Source: Providencia rettgeri (lineage in GTDB: Bacteria; Pseudomonadota; Gammaproteobacteria; Enterobacterales; Enterobacteriaceae). From it: 64,000 bases of DNA. The position numbers and the translations under genes are program-made. The notes under the pieces were generated by a model. The model was not told the DNA's origin. It saw only the letters and a list, made by a program, of their open reading frames with translations, and did not search any database. The stretch covers positions 3,968,001 to 4,032,000 of the forward strand of contig NZ_CP053896.1 of NCBI RefSeq assembly GCF_013255915.1, given 5' to 3'. Positions 9,103 through 18,049 of the stretch are shown in pieces. How positions within the stretch are numbered: the first letter of the stretch is position 1; each line of letters opens with the position of its first letter.

Positions 9103-11598
9103 TTATTGGCAAGGGATCAGGACTTTCCCCTGATTTTTTTCGGCAATATTAGGTAAATTCAAACTACATTGGTTTGCGCCAGCAGCCCATTTCACTATGT
9201 AGCTTTCTTCTGGAGCCACACCCGTTAAATAAGCAACACCACTATCTGCAATAATTCCGACTTCTCTTCCTGTACTTAATTCAGTCACACTGGTACCAAG
9301 CGGTGGATAATTCCCATTATTCAAACGGATAACTGCTAAAATACGTTTTCCTTGGTTCGCTTTTATTCTCTGAAAACCAATTGAACCCTCAGTTAATGTT
9401 TTACCAATAATGTTGTCATTGACATCCACATCGTCAGGCAGTGTATTCATATCAATGTAAACATCTGAATTAGAAAAACTATTTAAGCTTGTCGCAACAC
9501 CAATCCCAAATCGGTTCGTGACAGATTCACCATTATTAATAGAAATCCCAGCGACATTGTCACTATCAATCATCACTCGAGGTTCGTTGTTAGTCCCGTT
9601 ACGGTGCATAGCTGCGCCATATTTCGTTGCTGTCATGGAGCCATACCAACTACCGCCAAAAGCACGATATGAGTTCACATTTTCTGTCGCATTAACATTC
9701 AATACGCCATAAGGCGATGAATATTGATAACTACCGCTGATATTTGGCTCAGCACGTCCAAGCTTGTGCTGGTCACCACCAACACGCATACTCCAGTAGT
9801 TATTATTCTCGTTCGGGCTGTAATAACCTACCGATTGGCCAAAGCTATGGTCATTATCTGCATATTGAGCGTCGTAACTGACTGACGCACCATTTTCAAG
9901 TGGCACGGAGAAAGAAAGGTAAATTTGATTATCATCCGTCTCTTCATATTTAATTTTATTAAGTGATAAGGTGCCGGAAATGTTTTTAATTTGCCCTATA
10001 CTAAATAGCTTACTAAAACTCATACCAAAGTTTGTTGTAGATTCACTATTCCAAAATTGATGGTGAGAAGCATTAAAATAGACAGTTAAGTCCAACGGGC
10101 TGATATATTGGTTAAAAGACGCGGTATACACGTTTTTGTCACGTCTAAAATCAAGCACACCATTCGCTGCATCAATGTATTGAGGCATAGTTAAGAATTC
10201 TTTTTCAGAAAACTTATAACCTGCAAATGTGACCTGCGAATTGGTAGATTCAAAACGTTTAGAATAATTTAAACGGTAGCTGTTACCCGAATAAGAGCCA
10301 AAATTATCTACATTTGCATGAGTGCGAGTAATATCAAAGGAAATAGCGCCAAACATATTCATGTTTTGCCCTATTCCTAAGTTTATCGCTTGGTAATTGT
10401 TATTATCTACCGTAGCAATTAACCCGCCAAAGATGGATGTGTCACCAAATAAACCATAGGAAGCTTCCCCTACAATAAACTTAGGGTCAACTTTCTGCGA
10501 GCGGCCAAATGGGTCAGATTTACCCATAGTGAATTTATAAAGCAGTTGGCCCTGACGAGTTAAAAATGGCAGCGATGCCGCCGTCACTTGATAAGTGGTT
10601 TTTGAACCGTCCTCTTCCTCAATGGTGACATCTAAAGTGCCTTGCACCGCTTCAGTAATATCTTGAATATTAAATGGCCCTGGAGCGACTTTAACTTGTT
10701 TAATCACACGCCCATTCTGTGAAATAATCACCATTGCATTCGTTTTAGCGATACCCGTCACTTGAGGCGCGTAACCACGTAGTGACGGTGGAAGCATTCG
10801 ATTATCACTAAAAATAGATGCCCCTATAAAGCGAAAACTATCAAATAAGTCAGTCTTCAAATAAGACTCACCAAGTAAAACTTTTGCACCCATTTGAGGC
10901 AAAGCACGAAAGGCATATAACTGAGTCCAATCAAACCGTTCATTCGTTTTACCTTGGGAGCGATTATATTGATATTGATAATCAGCGCGGAAACGCCAAG
11001 CCCCTAAGTTAACGCCAGCGGTACCGTTACTACTACCACTGAATGTTTCACTATTATTTTTAGGAGCGGAATAGTTGGCAAACAGGTTATAATCAAGAAA
11101 TGCACCCATAATTCCATTTTCCCATTGGGAAGGTGGAACCCAGTACGGGTCATCATATTCTAACCAAGCTTGAGGAATAGAAAATAAGATATTCTGGTTG
11201 GCTTTGTCAAAGCGATAATTAATATCTAAATTTTTAGATAGCTCAATACACTGGCCATTATTATTTTGCAGAAGTTCTTCCTTAACTTTCTTTTTTAATG
11301 CAAAAATATTTACCATCTCTGGTGTAACACAGAGTGTTGAGGTATCTTTACTCTCTTCAATAAATTTAATTAAATATTGCCCTGATAATTTTCGACCATT
11401 TAATGTAATATCCGTTAGGTATTCACCTGCAGGAATAAAGTCTGGGTTAGAAAACTGACTTAAGTCAATATTATCTCTATCCTTAGCATCAATAATATTC
11501 ATATTAAATTCCACTGCATTAGACATTCCAGAAAAGGAAAATGCCAAAGCAATCGAAAATAATATTTTATTTATTTTAAACTGAGGAAATAGAGACAT
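9103..11598 (-). CDS. Outer membrane fimbrial usher (FimD/PapC family)
   Basis: Outer-membrane assembly platform, 831 residues, within the family range. It has a signal peptide (about residues 1-28, ending SNA). The N-terminal periplasmic domain (about 29-150) is followed by the beta-barrel with plug domain and C-terminal domains. The C terminus carries the conserved pair in NQCSLNLPN and VLIPCQ. Recognisable usher stretches include LPPSLRGYAPQVTGIAKTNA and GPFNIQDI. It is the third structural gene of the operon, 78 bases after the major pilin. Confidence 0.95.
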   Translation of the reverse strand: MSLFPQFKINKILFSIALAFSFSGMSNAVEFNMNIIDAKDRDNIDLSQFSNPDFIPAGEYLTDITLNGRKLSGQYLIKFIEESKDTSTLCVTPEMVNIFALKKKVKEELLQNNNGQCIELSKNLDINYRFDKANQNILFSIPQAWLEYDDPYWVPPSQWENGIMGAFLDYNLFANYSAPKNNSETFSGSSNGTAGVNLGAWRFRADYQYQYNRSQGKTNERFDWTQLYAFRALPQMGAKVLLGESYLKTDLFDSFRFIGASIFSDNRMLPPSLRGYAPQVTGIAKTNAMVIISQNGRVIKQVKVAPGPFNIQDITEAVQGTLDVTIEEEDGSKTTYQVTAASLPFLTRQGQLLYKFTMGKSDPFGRSQKVDPKFIVGEASYGLFGDTSIFGGLIATVDNNNYQAINLGIGQNMNMFGAISFDITRTHANVDNFGSYSGNSYRLNYSKRFESTNSQVTFAGYKFSEKEFLTMPQYIDAANGVLDFRRDKNVYTASFNQYISPLDLTVYFNASHHQFWNSESTTNFGMSFSKLFSIGQIKNISGTLSLNKIKYEETDDNQIYLSFSVPLENGASVSYDAQYADNDHSFGQSVGYYSPNENNNYWSMRVGGDQHKLGRAEPNISGSYQYSSPYGVLNVNATENVNSYRAFGGSWYGSMTATKYGAAMHRNGTNNEPRVMIDSDNVAGISINNGESVTNRFGIGVATSLNSFSNSDVYIDMNTLPDDVDVNDNIIGKTLTEGSIGFQRIKANQGKRILAVIRLNNGNYPPLGTSVTELSTGREVGIIADSGVAYLTGVAPEESYIVKWAAGANQCSLNLPNIAEKNQGKVLIPCQ

Positions 11599-11676
11599 GA
11601 TGTTCCCTGTAAGAAAAATAAAAATAAAGAAAGAAAAATAACAGGCAAATACATGCCTGTTATTTTAAATAAAAAA

Positions 11677-12234
11677 TTACAGGTAGTTTAAAGCGTAAGT
11701 TGCTTGAGAAATGATGCTACCAGTTTCAACTTTGCTACCATTTGCTTCAACACGTGCACTGAATACTAATTTATTTGGACCATCCGCTAATGGCAGCTCA
11801 ACACTGGTATCACCAACTTTCATTGTTGCGCCATCTGCGTTGATTAAACGAACACCAACACCTTTAGAAGTACCTGTATTAGCCAGTAATTCTTTTGCTG
11901 TAGTATCTGGAGTACCCGTGAAAGTTACTTTAACTTTGCTAACTGCAGGGAAGACAACTACATCGCTAGCATCTTTAACTTCACCTAAATCACAGTTTTC
12001 TAACTGGATATTATATTGAACGCTTTGGCTATATTTGTTACCAGTTTCTAATACTTTATTTGCAACTTGGCCGAGGTCAACGTTAATTGTACCGTCACCT
12101 GGGATTGAGCAAGGTGCATTAATAACTTTACCAGTAAAATTGATGACACCACTACCTTGATCTACAGGTGCTGCCTGTGCAATACCAAATGAAGAAGCGA
12201 TAATTGTAGCTAATGCAATCTTAGTTAATTTCAT
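11677..12234 (-). CDS. Major fimbrial subunit (FimA/MrpA family)
   Basis: Rod pilin, 185 residues. It has a signal peptide (about 1-21, SFGIAQA-APV), the pilin start INFTGKVINAPCSI with its disulfide partner in LENCDLGEV, and the terminal donor-accepting strand ISQATYALNYL. It is the first structural gene after the XRE regulator. The sequence after it has the AT-rich spacer usual before ushers, which often helps keep pilin in excess. Confident as a major pilin from position and sequence. Confidence 0.92.
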   Translation of the reverse strand: MKLTKIALATIIASSFGIAQAAPVDQGSGVINFTGKVINAPCSIPGDGTINVDLGQVANKVLETGNKYSQSVQYNIQLENCDLGEVKDASDVVVFPAVSKVKVTFTGTPDTTAKELLANTGTSKGVGVRLINADGATMKVGDTSVELPLADGPNKLVFSARVEANGSKVETGSIISQATYALNYL

Positions 12235-12269
12235 TTATATTTTCCTATAAAAAGACGACAGATGTACCA

Positions 12270-12302
12270 ATCACCTAATAATCAATAAATTACTAGGTTG
12301 AT
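12270..12302. promoter_or_regulatory. Imperfect dyad upstream of the major pilin gene
   Basis: Arms ATCACCTAATAAT and ATTACTAGGTTGAT are inverted with one mismatch and one insertion around a 6-nt loop, 36-68 bases before the pilin start codon. It could be an operator for the XRE regulator or an mRNA leader hairpin; neither can be shown here. Confidence 0.4.
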
Positions 12303-12435
12303 ATTTATTTGCTGAGAATGTAAAGGTAAAAATAAGAAAGTTAGATTTTTACTAAAAAAATAAAAATACTACATTTCTATTTTTTTAGATATTTAGTTAA
12401 CTTTAAATATGAATGTTTTTATAATTAGATTACTC

Positions 12436-12487
12436 TTAATTTTTAAAATTAATTACTTCCTTTATTGATAAAAACATCATCAATAAA
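12436..12487 (-). terminator. Two AT-rich hairpins at the end of the XRE regulator gene
   Basis: A 9-bp perfect inverted repeat (TTTATTGAT / ATCAATAAA, 12461-12487) overlaps the last codons. A 17-nt palindrome (TTAATTTT-T-AAAATTAA, 12436-12452) spans the stop codon. They may attenuate read-through from the regulator into the pilin genes; both are AT-only or nearly so, hence weak evidence. Confidence 0.35.
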
Positions 12488-12685
12488 AAAGCAAATCATT
12501 TCTGTATCTAAAGCGTTAGCAAGGGTGTGCAAGTTTTCAATATTTATATTGCACTCACCCCTTTCATAACGTGAAATCTGTTGTTGGCTAACACCAACAA
12601 GATTAGCTAATTCGATGCCTGAAAGCCCTAAATGCTTTCTTCTTTTTCTAATCTCTCTGCCTACTATACGATTTACATTTATCAT
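12449..12685 (-). CDS. XRE-family small transcriptional regulator of the fimbrial locus
   Basis: A 78-residue helix-turn-helix protein (HTH_3) starting MINVNRIVGREIRKRRKHLGLS, with the recognition region LVGVSQQQISRYERGECN. I chose the ATG at 12685; a TTG two codons upstream also reads in frame. It resembles the MrpJ-type regulators that accompany Proteus and Providencia fimbriae and repress motility genes. MrpJ genes usually sit at the distal end of the operon, whereas here the regulator precedes the major pilin by 214 bases. The DNA-binding role is secure; the MrpJ-like function is inferred. Confidence 0.82.
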   Translation of the reverse strand: MINVNRIVGREIRKRRKHLGLSGIELANLVGVSQQQISRYERGECNINIENLHTLANALDTEMICFFIDDVFINKGSN

Positions 12686-13970
12686 CAACAATAGCCCAAA
12701 ATAACCTAAAATATTAAATGGCTAAATTATATTACAAATCAAAAAATTTCACATAATAAATTGTACTGATTATATAAAAAATCAAAAAAGAACAAAGCAA
12801 TTAAAACACGAAATTTGAGTTAATTATAGTTTTCAATATATAAAAGTAAAACTGTTTGTAACGATCGATAGAATAAATTAAAGCCACTGAAACCTATCAA
12901 TATTTCATTTTTTTAGCTTGCATTATCATATAATATAAAAAACACATAATTCATATTAGTTATTATTCTTTTTTAAATAAACAAATAATATACAACTAAT
13001 TGATATTAAAGAAAAATAACAAATTACCACTATCAATGGTAACATCCAAAAATATAACAACGCCTTAATTTATAATGGAATGAAGGCATTTATAATTAAT
13101 TTTACATGGTATTCATTGATTCCTAAGTATTTTTATATACTTATTTTTATAAATTAATTTATTTTTTACATTTTTAATGTTTGCTTCAAAAAAACAACTA
13201 ACAATGGTTTTTTTATTCTTATCATTTAATTTAATTTAATTTAATAGTATTTTTAATTACTCACAATAAGAGTTATAGGATATAAAAAACTGCAATTTTT
13301 TTTTATTGGTCGCTATCTACTCATAAACAAATCAAGTTATTCATATTAAGAGTAATAACAATATTGATAGCCATCGATAACTCACATTTCGAGTAAAAAA
13401 CAACAATCACCAACAAAAATAACGTATAAATAACAATATGTTATACTTGTTTCCAATTGTAACAAAACACAAAAGTCTATTGCAGATCAACAAGGTAAAA
13501 ATGAAATATAACAAAAAGAAAACATAATAATTGCACTACCTGGAACTATAAAACGAGTAAAACAAGAGTTTTACCTCGCACTTTCACAAGAAATCAGTCA
13601 AAACAACAAGGGAAATGCTTACTATTATTGTATGTTTCACATATAGCTTAGGTTAAATTTGTGCTTTTAATACCGAGAATAAAGAGCATTTGTATGCTTG
13701 ATTCACTAAATGAAAGCATTTCATTGAGGAATAATTGACCTGATACGCTTTAAACCAAAATGGACAACCTAGGAAGATTACACTTAACTAGGCTATTTTT
13801 CCGTATTATATATATTTCAACATCTCTTTTTACGTTAATTTATGTATAAAAATGCTAATATTGGTGACCAGACAGATTCATTCAATAACCTATCGTTATG
13901 GAATGAGAAAATAACTCATTATTTTTAGCTCAAATTACATGTTTTTATTTCCCTAACTAAGGAGATAAAA
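12686..13970. other. 1.28 kb AT-rich non-coding region
   Basis: No ORF of usable length lies here. The DNA is extremely AT-rich, as often seen at H-NS-silenced fimbrial promoters. Structures seen: four tandem TTTAA units (13225-13244); a 9-codon reading frame ATG at 13501 with an AAGG upstream; a bulged 10-bp hairpin 13554-13578; and two adjacent dyads at 13686-13699 (AGCAT-ttgt-ATGCT) and 13709-13725 (AATGAAA-gca-TTTCATT). It must hold the promoters for the fimbrial operon (left) and the nitrilase gene (right). Confidence 0.6.
13225..13244. repeat. Pentanucleotide microsatellite (TTTAA)x4
   Basis: Four perfect tandem TTTAA units lie in the spacer upstream of the fimbrial regulator. Such tracts can vary in copy number, but in DNA this AT-rich a chance origin is plausible. 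Confidence 0.5.
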
Positions 13971-14969
13971 ATGATGCCAGCACAATCACAGCTTCGGGTT
14001 GCAACTGTCCAGTTCCAACACCGTCCTAGCGACAAAACCTACAATTTAGAACGTATCCATGAGTTTATTACTCAGGCCGCCCAAGAGAAGGTAAAAATAC
14101 TGGTTTTACCTGAAATGTGTATTACTGGTTATTGGCACGTGCCGAAGCTACCAGATGATGCCGTTTATGCTTTAAGTGAAACTTTACATGATAGCCCGTC
14201 ATTAGCATTAATCCGCCAACGGGCTATTGAATTAAACATGATTATCGGGGTTGGGTTGATTGAAAAAGGATTAGATGGCAAATGCTACAATACTTGGGTC
14301 GCTTGTATGCCAGATGGCCAATACCACGCTCATCGTAAATTACATGCCTTTGAGCACCCCGCCATTCATAGCGGAGACAATTACACTGTTTTTGATACGC
14401 CATGGGGGGTAAAAGTCGGTATTTTAATTTGTTGGGATAATAACTTAATTGAAAATCCACGCGTCAACGCGCTACTTGGTGCAGATATTATTCTTGCCCC
14501 CCATCAAACAGGTGGAACTCATTCGAGTAGCCCCCATGGCATGAAACCGCTCGACCTTCGTCTCTGGGAAAATAGAAAACAAAATCCTCAAGCATTATTA
14601 GATGCATGTCTAGGGGAGCATGGGCGCGGATGGCTAATGCGCTGGTTACCCTCCAGAGCCCATGATAATGGTGTATTTTATTTATTTAGTAATGGCGTTG
14701 GCTTAGATGATGATGAAATTCGAACCGGAAACGCCATGATCATAGACCCTTACGGACGAGTAATTAAAGAAAGCTGCGCAATAGATGATGATATCATCAT
14801 CGCGGATCTTGAATTAGATTTATTGCCTACCTCGAATGGCCGTCGCTGGTTAACCGGAAGACGCCCTGAGCTCTACCGAATCATCACTGAAACTCTGGGT
14901 TACGAAACGGATATTCGCCATGTCCGTTTTGCTTCTGAGAATTCCCCTTATCATCAAGAAAAGCAATAA
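13971..14969 (+). CDS. Nitrilase-superfamily carbon-nitrogen hydrolase
   Basis: Cytoplasmic CN-hydrolase, 332 residues, probably an amidase or carbamoylase acting on a small amide; substrate unknown. The Glu-Lys-Cys catalytic triad is visible: Glu in LVLPEMCITGY, Lys in HRKLHAFE, Cys in GILICWDNN. Start ATG 13971 has GGAG six bases upstream. The C-terminal tail RRWLTGRRPELYRIIT is typical of the N-carbamoylputrescine amidase/beta-ureidopropionase side of the superfamily. It is followed on the same strand by a LysR gene and the lipid operon, so it might belong to that system or be the LysR target. Confidence 0.85.
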   Translation: MMPAQSQLRVATVQFQHRPSDKTYNLERIHEFITQAAQEKVKILVLPEMCITGYWHVPKLPDDAVYALSETLHDSPSLALIRQRAIELNMIIGVGLIEKGLDGKCYNTWVACMPDGQYHAHRKLHAFEHPAIHSGDNYTVFDTPWGVKVGILICWDNNLIENPRVNALLGADIILAPHQTGGTHSSSPHGMKPLDLRLWENRKQNPQALLDACLGEHGRGWLMRWLPSRAHDNGVFYLFSNGVGLDDDEIRTGNAMIIDPYGRVIKESCAIDDDIIIADLELDLLPTSNGRRWLTGRRPELYRIITETLGYETDIRHVRFASENSPYHQEKQ

Positions 14970-14987
14970 TAGTTAAAGTCAATGGCT

Positions 14988-15020
14988 CGCTATAGCATTC
15001 ATAATAGAAATGTTATAGCG
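14988..15020. promoter_or_regulatory. 12-bp inverted repeat before the LysR gene
   Basis: Arms CGCTATAGCATT and AATGTTATAGCG pair with one mismatch across a 9-nt loop, starting 18 bases after the nitrilase stop and ending 30 bases before the chosen LysR start. It could be an autoregulatory LysR operator or a weak terminator; there is no T run. Confidence 0.5.
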
Positions 15021-15050
15021 TCTTCTATTATCAGGAACTGGCTAACAACT

Positions 15051-15956
15051 ATGGATACTCGACTACTCCGTGCATTTATCACTCTCGCAGAGACAAAAAA
15101 TTACCGCGAAGCCTCATCACGCCTATATATTAGTCAGCCAGCTTTAACAAAACAAATTCAACTTCTTGAGAAACAATTGGATATAGTACTATTTGAGCGG
15201 GGACGTCATGGTGCAATATTGACTCCTCATGGGAAAATACTTTTTCCCTATGCACAACAAGTACTCACTCAAACCACTGAATTTTTACACCAATCCGCAG
15301 TGCTTCGAGAACAGCCCCCTATAAAGTTAACCGTCGGGTTTGGTATATCAACATTTCAAGAAGCCTCTTTCTTTGTGGCACGGCTACGTGAAAAATTACC
15401 AAATATTCCAATCCAACTGGATGATATGCCTTCTCACGAAATGGAGAAACAGCTACAAGCCCATGAATTGCATATTGCTTTTACTCGTCAATTTGCTTTT
15501 AAAGCAACCGATAACTTAGAGAGCAAAACATTAAAATCTGAAGTTCTTGCCTTAGCAGTAGCACAAAAATCGGTCTCTTTATTATCAATGAAAGAATATC
15601 TAACCCATTTTCCTTTATTGTTATTACGCGCAGAGCGTGGTTCAAAGCTTCATCAGCAAATTCAGAGCTACCTACAATATGAAAGCTTATCAATTACACC
15701 CTCTCAGGAAGCAAATGATATTCAAACATTAATTGCCCTTGTAGCCGCTGAGGTTGGCATAAGTCTTTTACCCTATAGTGCAAGAAATATTAGCTCAAAA
15801 GATATCCGCTTTATTCCAATTCAACATTGTGAACAAGCCCAATGGGGGATTGATGTGGTATGGCAGGCTTCATTGCCTAAATTATGGCAAAACACCATCA
15901 ATGAATTGATTGATGAAGTTTATGGAACATTTTCAAGAGAGAGTGAATCAGAATAA
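15051..15956 (+). CDS. LysR-family transcriptional regulator
   Basis: 301-residue LTTR with an N-terminal winged helix-turn-helix (about residues 2-60: MDTRLLRAFITLAETKNYREAS, SQPALTKQIQLLEKQL) and a C-terminal effector-binding domain from about residue 90. I start it at ATG 15051 because this is the canonical LysR N terminus; the longer in-frame start at 14982 would read through an inverted repeat. It lies between the nitrilase gene and the lipid operon, all on the plus strand, and may regulate either. The effector is unknown. Confidence 0.9.
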   Translation: MDTRLLRAFITLAETKNYREASSRLYISQPALTKQIQLLEKQLDIVLFERGRHGAILTPHGKILFPYAQQVLTQTTEFLHQSAVLREQPPIKLTVGFGISTFQEASFFVARLREKLPNIPIQLDDMPSHEMEKQLQAHELHIAFTRQFAFKATDNLESKTLKSEVLALAVAQKSVSLLSMKEYLTHFPLLLLRAERGSKLHQQIQSYLQYESLSITPSQEANDIQTLIALVAAEVGISLLPYSARNISSKDIRFIPIQHCEQAQWGIDVVWQASLPKLWQNTINELIDEVYGTFSRESESE

Positions 15957-15957
15957 T

Positions 15958-15983
15958 TCCGTAATTCCTCTCCGTAATTCCTA
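15958..15983 (+). repeat. Two tandem 13-bp repeats between LysR and the lipid operon
   Basis: TCCGTAATTCCTC is followed directly by TCCGTAATTCCTA (12 of 13 identical). It begins one base after the LysR stop and lies just upstream of a possible sigma-70 promoter, so it is a candidate activator binding site. Confidence 0.6.
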
Positions 15984-15995
15984 TATATTAAATAT

Positions 15996-16025
15996 TTGAA
16001 CTTTGATATTTATTGTCAATATTAT
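15996..16025 (+). promoter_or_regulatory. Candidate sigma-70 promoter of the lipid operon
   Basis: TTGAAC (15996-16001) and TATTAT (16020-16025) are separated by 18 bases. Initiation near 16032 would leave a short leader to the ATG at 16047, which agrees with the shorter start of the KAS III gene. Confidence 0.5.
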
Positions 16026-16046
16026 GATGAGATAGGCACTACTTAT

Positions 16047-17045
16047 ATGTCTGGTAATAGGTCAATCACCCCACTAAAAATCATTGCTTCTGGTGTGGCA
16101 CTACCTGAAAACAAAATTTACTCCTCAATGCTTGATGAAAAGCTCAATAAACCAAAAGGTTTTGTTGAAAAACATTCAGGTATCGAATATCGCTTCCATG
16201 CAAGTCATACCGATTCACAAGCAGTGTTAGCTTCCCTGGCGATTCAAAATGCATTGCATGCGAACCATATCGTACCAAGCAGTATTGATATGCTAATTAA
16301 TGCGTCTGCAATTCCCGTGCAAGCTTTGCCTTGCTCCGCAGCGCATATCCTTGAACAATCAAATTTAAATCAAGGGATTGCCTGCTTTGATGTTAATTCA
16401 AGTTGCATAAGCTTTATCACTGCGCTACAGGTTGCTGCGGGGTTATTAGCCACCAGTGCTTATCAACGCATTGCAATTGTTTCTGCGGATATCGCCTCGC
16501 GTGGTATTGATTGGCAAGATAAAGAATCATCGTTGATTTTTGGTGATGGTGCAGCTTGTGTTGTTGTGGAAAAAGGGGATGGGAATAGTGGAATTATTTC
16601 TTACACACACACCACTTATACCGCAGGCATTGATTTTTGTGAGATTCGCGCAGGTGGCACAAGACGCAACCCACGCGCAGGGATGATTGATGATGATTTT
16701 CTGTTCCATATGCAGGGGAAAAAACTGTTTCGCCTCACATCTTCTTTGATTGAAGATTTTATGCAGCAGGTTTTCAGTGAATCAGGTATACAACTCAAAC
16801 AAATTGGTACCGTGATCCCACACCAAGCAAGCCATCTTTCTTTAGAACATATGCGCCAACGTGTGGGCGTAACAACAGAGCAATTAGTCGATATCTACTG
16901 CCATCGTGGGAACCAAGTTGCGGCCTCTATCCCTTCAGCATTACACGAAGCAATTATCACAGGCCGTTTCTATGAAAAGCCCAGTGCCATGCTAATTGGC
17001 ACTGCCGCTGGGTTAGCGCTGTGCGCCATGGTATTAGTGCCATGA
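16047..17045 (+). CDS. Beta-ketoacyl-ACP synthase III (FabH/OleA-like) family protein
   Basis: Thiolase-fold condensing enzyme, 332 residues from the ATG at 16047 (a TTG at 15996 reads in frame but overlaps the likely promoter). The KAS III triad is intact: Cys120 in VNSSCISF, His259 in VIPHQASH, Asn289 in HRGNQVAAS. It should catalyse a Claisen condensation starting from an acyl-CoA or acyl-ACP. It is too divergent and in the wrong context for housekeeping FabH. First gene of an operon of seven overlapping genes with lipid-modifying enzymes, so a special acyl product is inferred. It overlaps the next gene (ATGA). Confidence 0.88.
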   Translation: MSGNRSITPLKIIASGVALPENKIYSSMLDEKLNKPKGFVEKHSGIEYRFHASHTDSQAVLASLAIQNALHANHIVPSSIDMLINASAIPVQALPCSAAHILEQSNLNQGIACFDVNSSCISFITALQVAAGLLATSAYQRIAIVSADIASRGIDWQDKESSLIFGDGAACVVVEKGDGNSGIISYTHTTYTAGIDFCEIRAGGTRRNPRAGMIDDDFLFHMQGKKLFRLTSSLIEDFMQQVFSESGIQLKQIGTVIPHQASHLSLEHMRQRVGVTTEQLVDIYCHRGNQVAASIPSALHEAIITGRFYEKPSAMLIGTAAGLALCAMVLVP

Positions 17046-18049
17046 AGATCCTCGTCACAGGTGCTACGAGTGGCCTTGGTAGAAATGCAAGTGAGTACTT
17101 ACTGGGGCGAGGTTTTGAAGTCGTCGCTTGTGGGCGAAACCCGCAAGCAGGAGAACAGCTAGTAAAAATGGGAGCTGAATTTATCCCTTGTGAACTGGCT
17201 CAGCTTTCTTTGCAACAGGCCAAAGAGATGATGACTGGCTGTGATGCCATTTGGCACTGCGCTGCTCTTTCTTCACCTTGGGGCAAACGCCAAGATTTTG
17301 AGACAACAAATATTCATGCGACTCAAATTTTGGCTACCGCTGCGGGGGAAGCCAAAGTCTCACGCTTTATCCATATTTCCACCCCAGCCATTTATTTTAA
17401 TTTCACCCACCAGCAAAATATTCATGAGTCCACGGTTAATAAACATTTCGCTAACCAATATGCCAGAACAAAATATTTAGCCGAAACTAGGATTGAGCAG
17501 TGCGTTAAGCAGTTTCCGACAACTCGTTACACTATTTTGCGCCCTCGAGGTTTATTTGGCCCCCATGATCGCGTTTTGCTACCGCGTTTGCTCGCCCAAA
17601 TAAAATCACGTAAGGGAAAATTGGTGTTACCTAATGGGGGAAATAACCATTTTGACCTCACCTATGTGGGAAATGTGGTTCACAGCATGCAGTTGGCGAC
17701 TTTCAAAGAAATACTCCCTAATGGCGCCATTTATAATATTACCAACCAACAGCCCCAAGCACTAAAACAGACATTAAATCAGTTATTTAGTGAGCTAAAC
17801 TTAGATTGCGAAATTCGTTCAGCTCCTTACCCTTTACTGTATGTTATTGCCAGCCTATTAGAAGCCATTGGCTATTTAACGGGAAAAGAACCATTACTCA
17901 CACGCTATAGCCTTGGCGCAGCCTATTTCACCATGACATTAGATAACCAAAAAGCACAGCAAGAACTGGGTTACTATCCTTTATATAGTATGCAACAAGG
18001 TATTCATTTGACCGCTAAATGGCTGAAACAACAGGAGAACCCATGCTAA
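17042..18049 (+). CDS. NAD(P)-dependent epimerase/dehydratase (extended SDR, OleD/3-beta-HSD-like)
   Basis: 335-residue oxidoreductase. The Rossmann motif GATSGLG (residues 7-13) is followed by Ser113 in HISTPAIYF and the catalytic Tyr140-x3-Lys144 pair in NQYARTKYLAE. The start ATG 17042 overlaps the previous stop and gives the canonical MKILVTGATSG start. Family members reduce beta-keto acids (OleD) or oxidise 3-beta-hydroxysteroids. Next to a KAS III enzyme, reduction of the beta-keto condensation product is the natural guess, not proven. Confidence 0.88.
   Translation: MKILVTGATSGLGRNASEYLLGRGFEVVACGRNPQAGEQLVKMGAEFIPCELAQLSLQQAKEMMTGCDAIWHCAALSSPWGKRQDFETTNIHATQILATAAGEAKVSRFIHISTPAIYFNFTHQQNIHESTVNKHFANQYARTKYLAETRIEQCVKQFPTTRYTILRPRGLFGPHDRVLLPRLLAQIKSRKGKLVLPNGGNNHFDLTYVGNVVHSMQLATFKEILPNGAIYNITNQQPQALKQTLNQLFSELNLDCEIRSAPYPLLYVIASLLEAIGYLTGKEPLLTRYSLGAAYFTMTLDNQKAQQELGYYPLYSMQQGIHLTAKWLKQQENPC

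Noticed and set aside
12235-13970. Invertible promoter element like fimS or the mrp switch
   Set aside because: I found no long inverted pair flanking the promoter region and no tyrosine recombinase gene in the window.
14982-15050. N-terminal extension of the LysR protein by 23 residues
   Set aside because: It is unlike LysR N termini, has a poor ribosome site and covers an inverted repeat; ATG 15051 is better.
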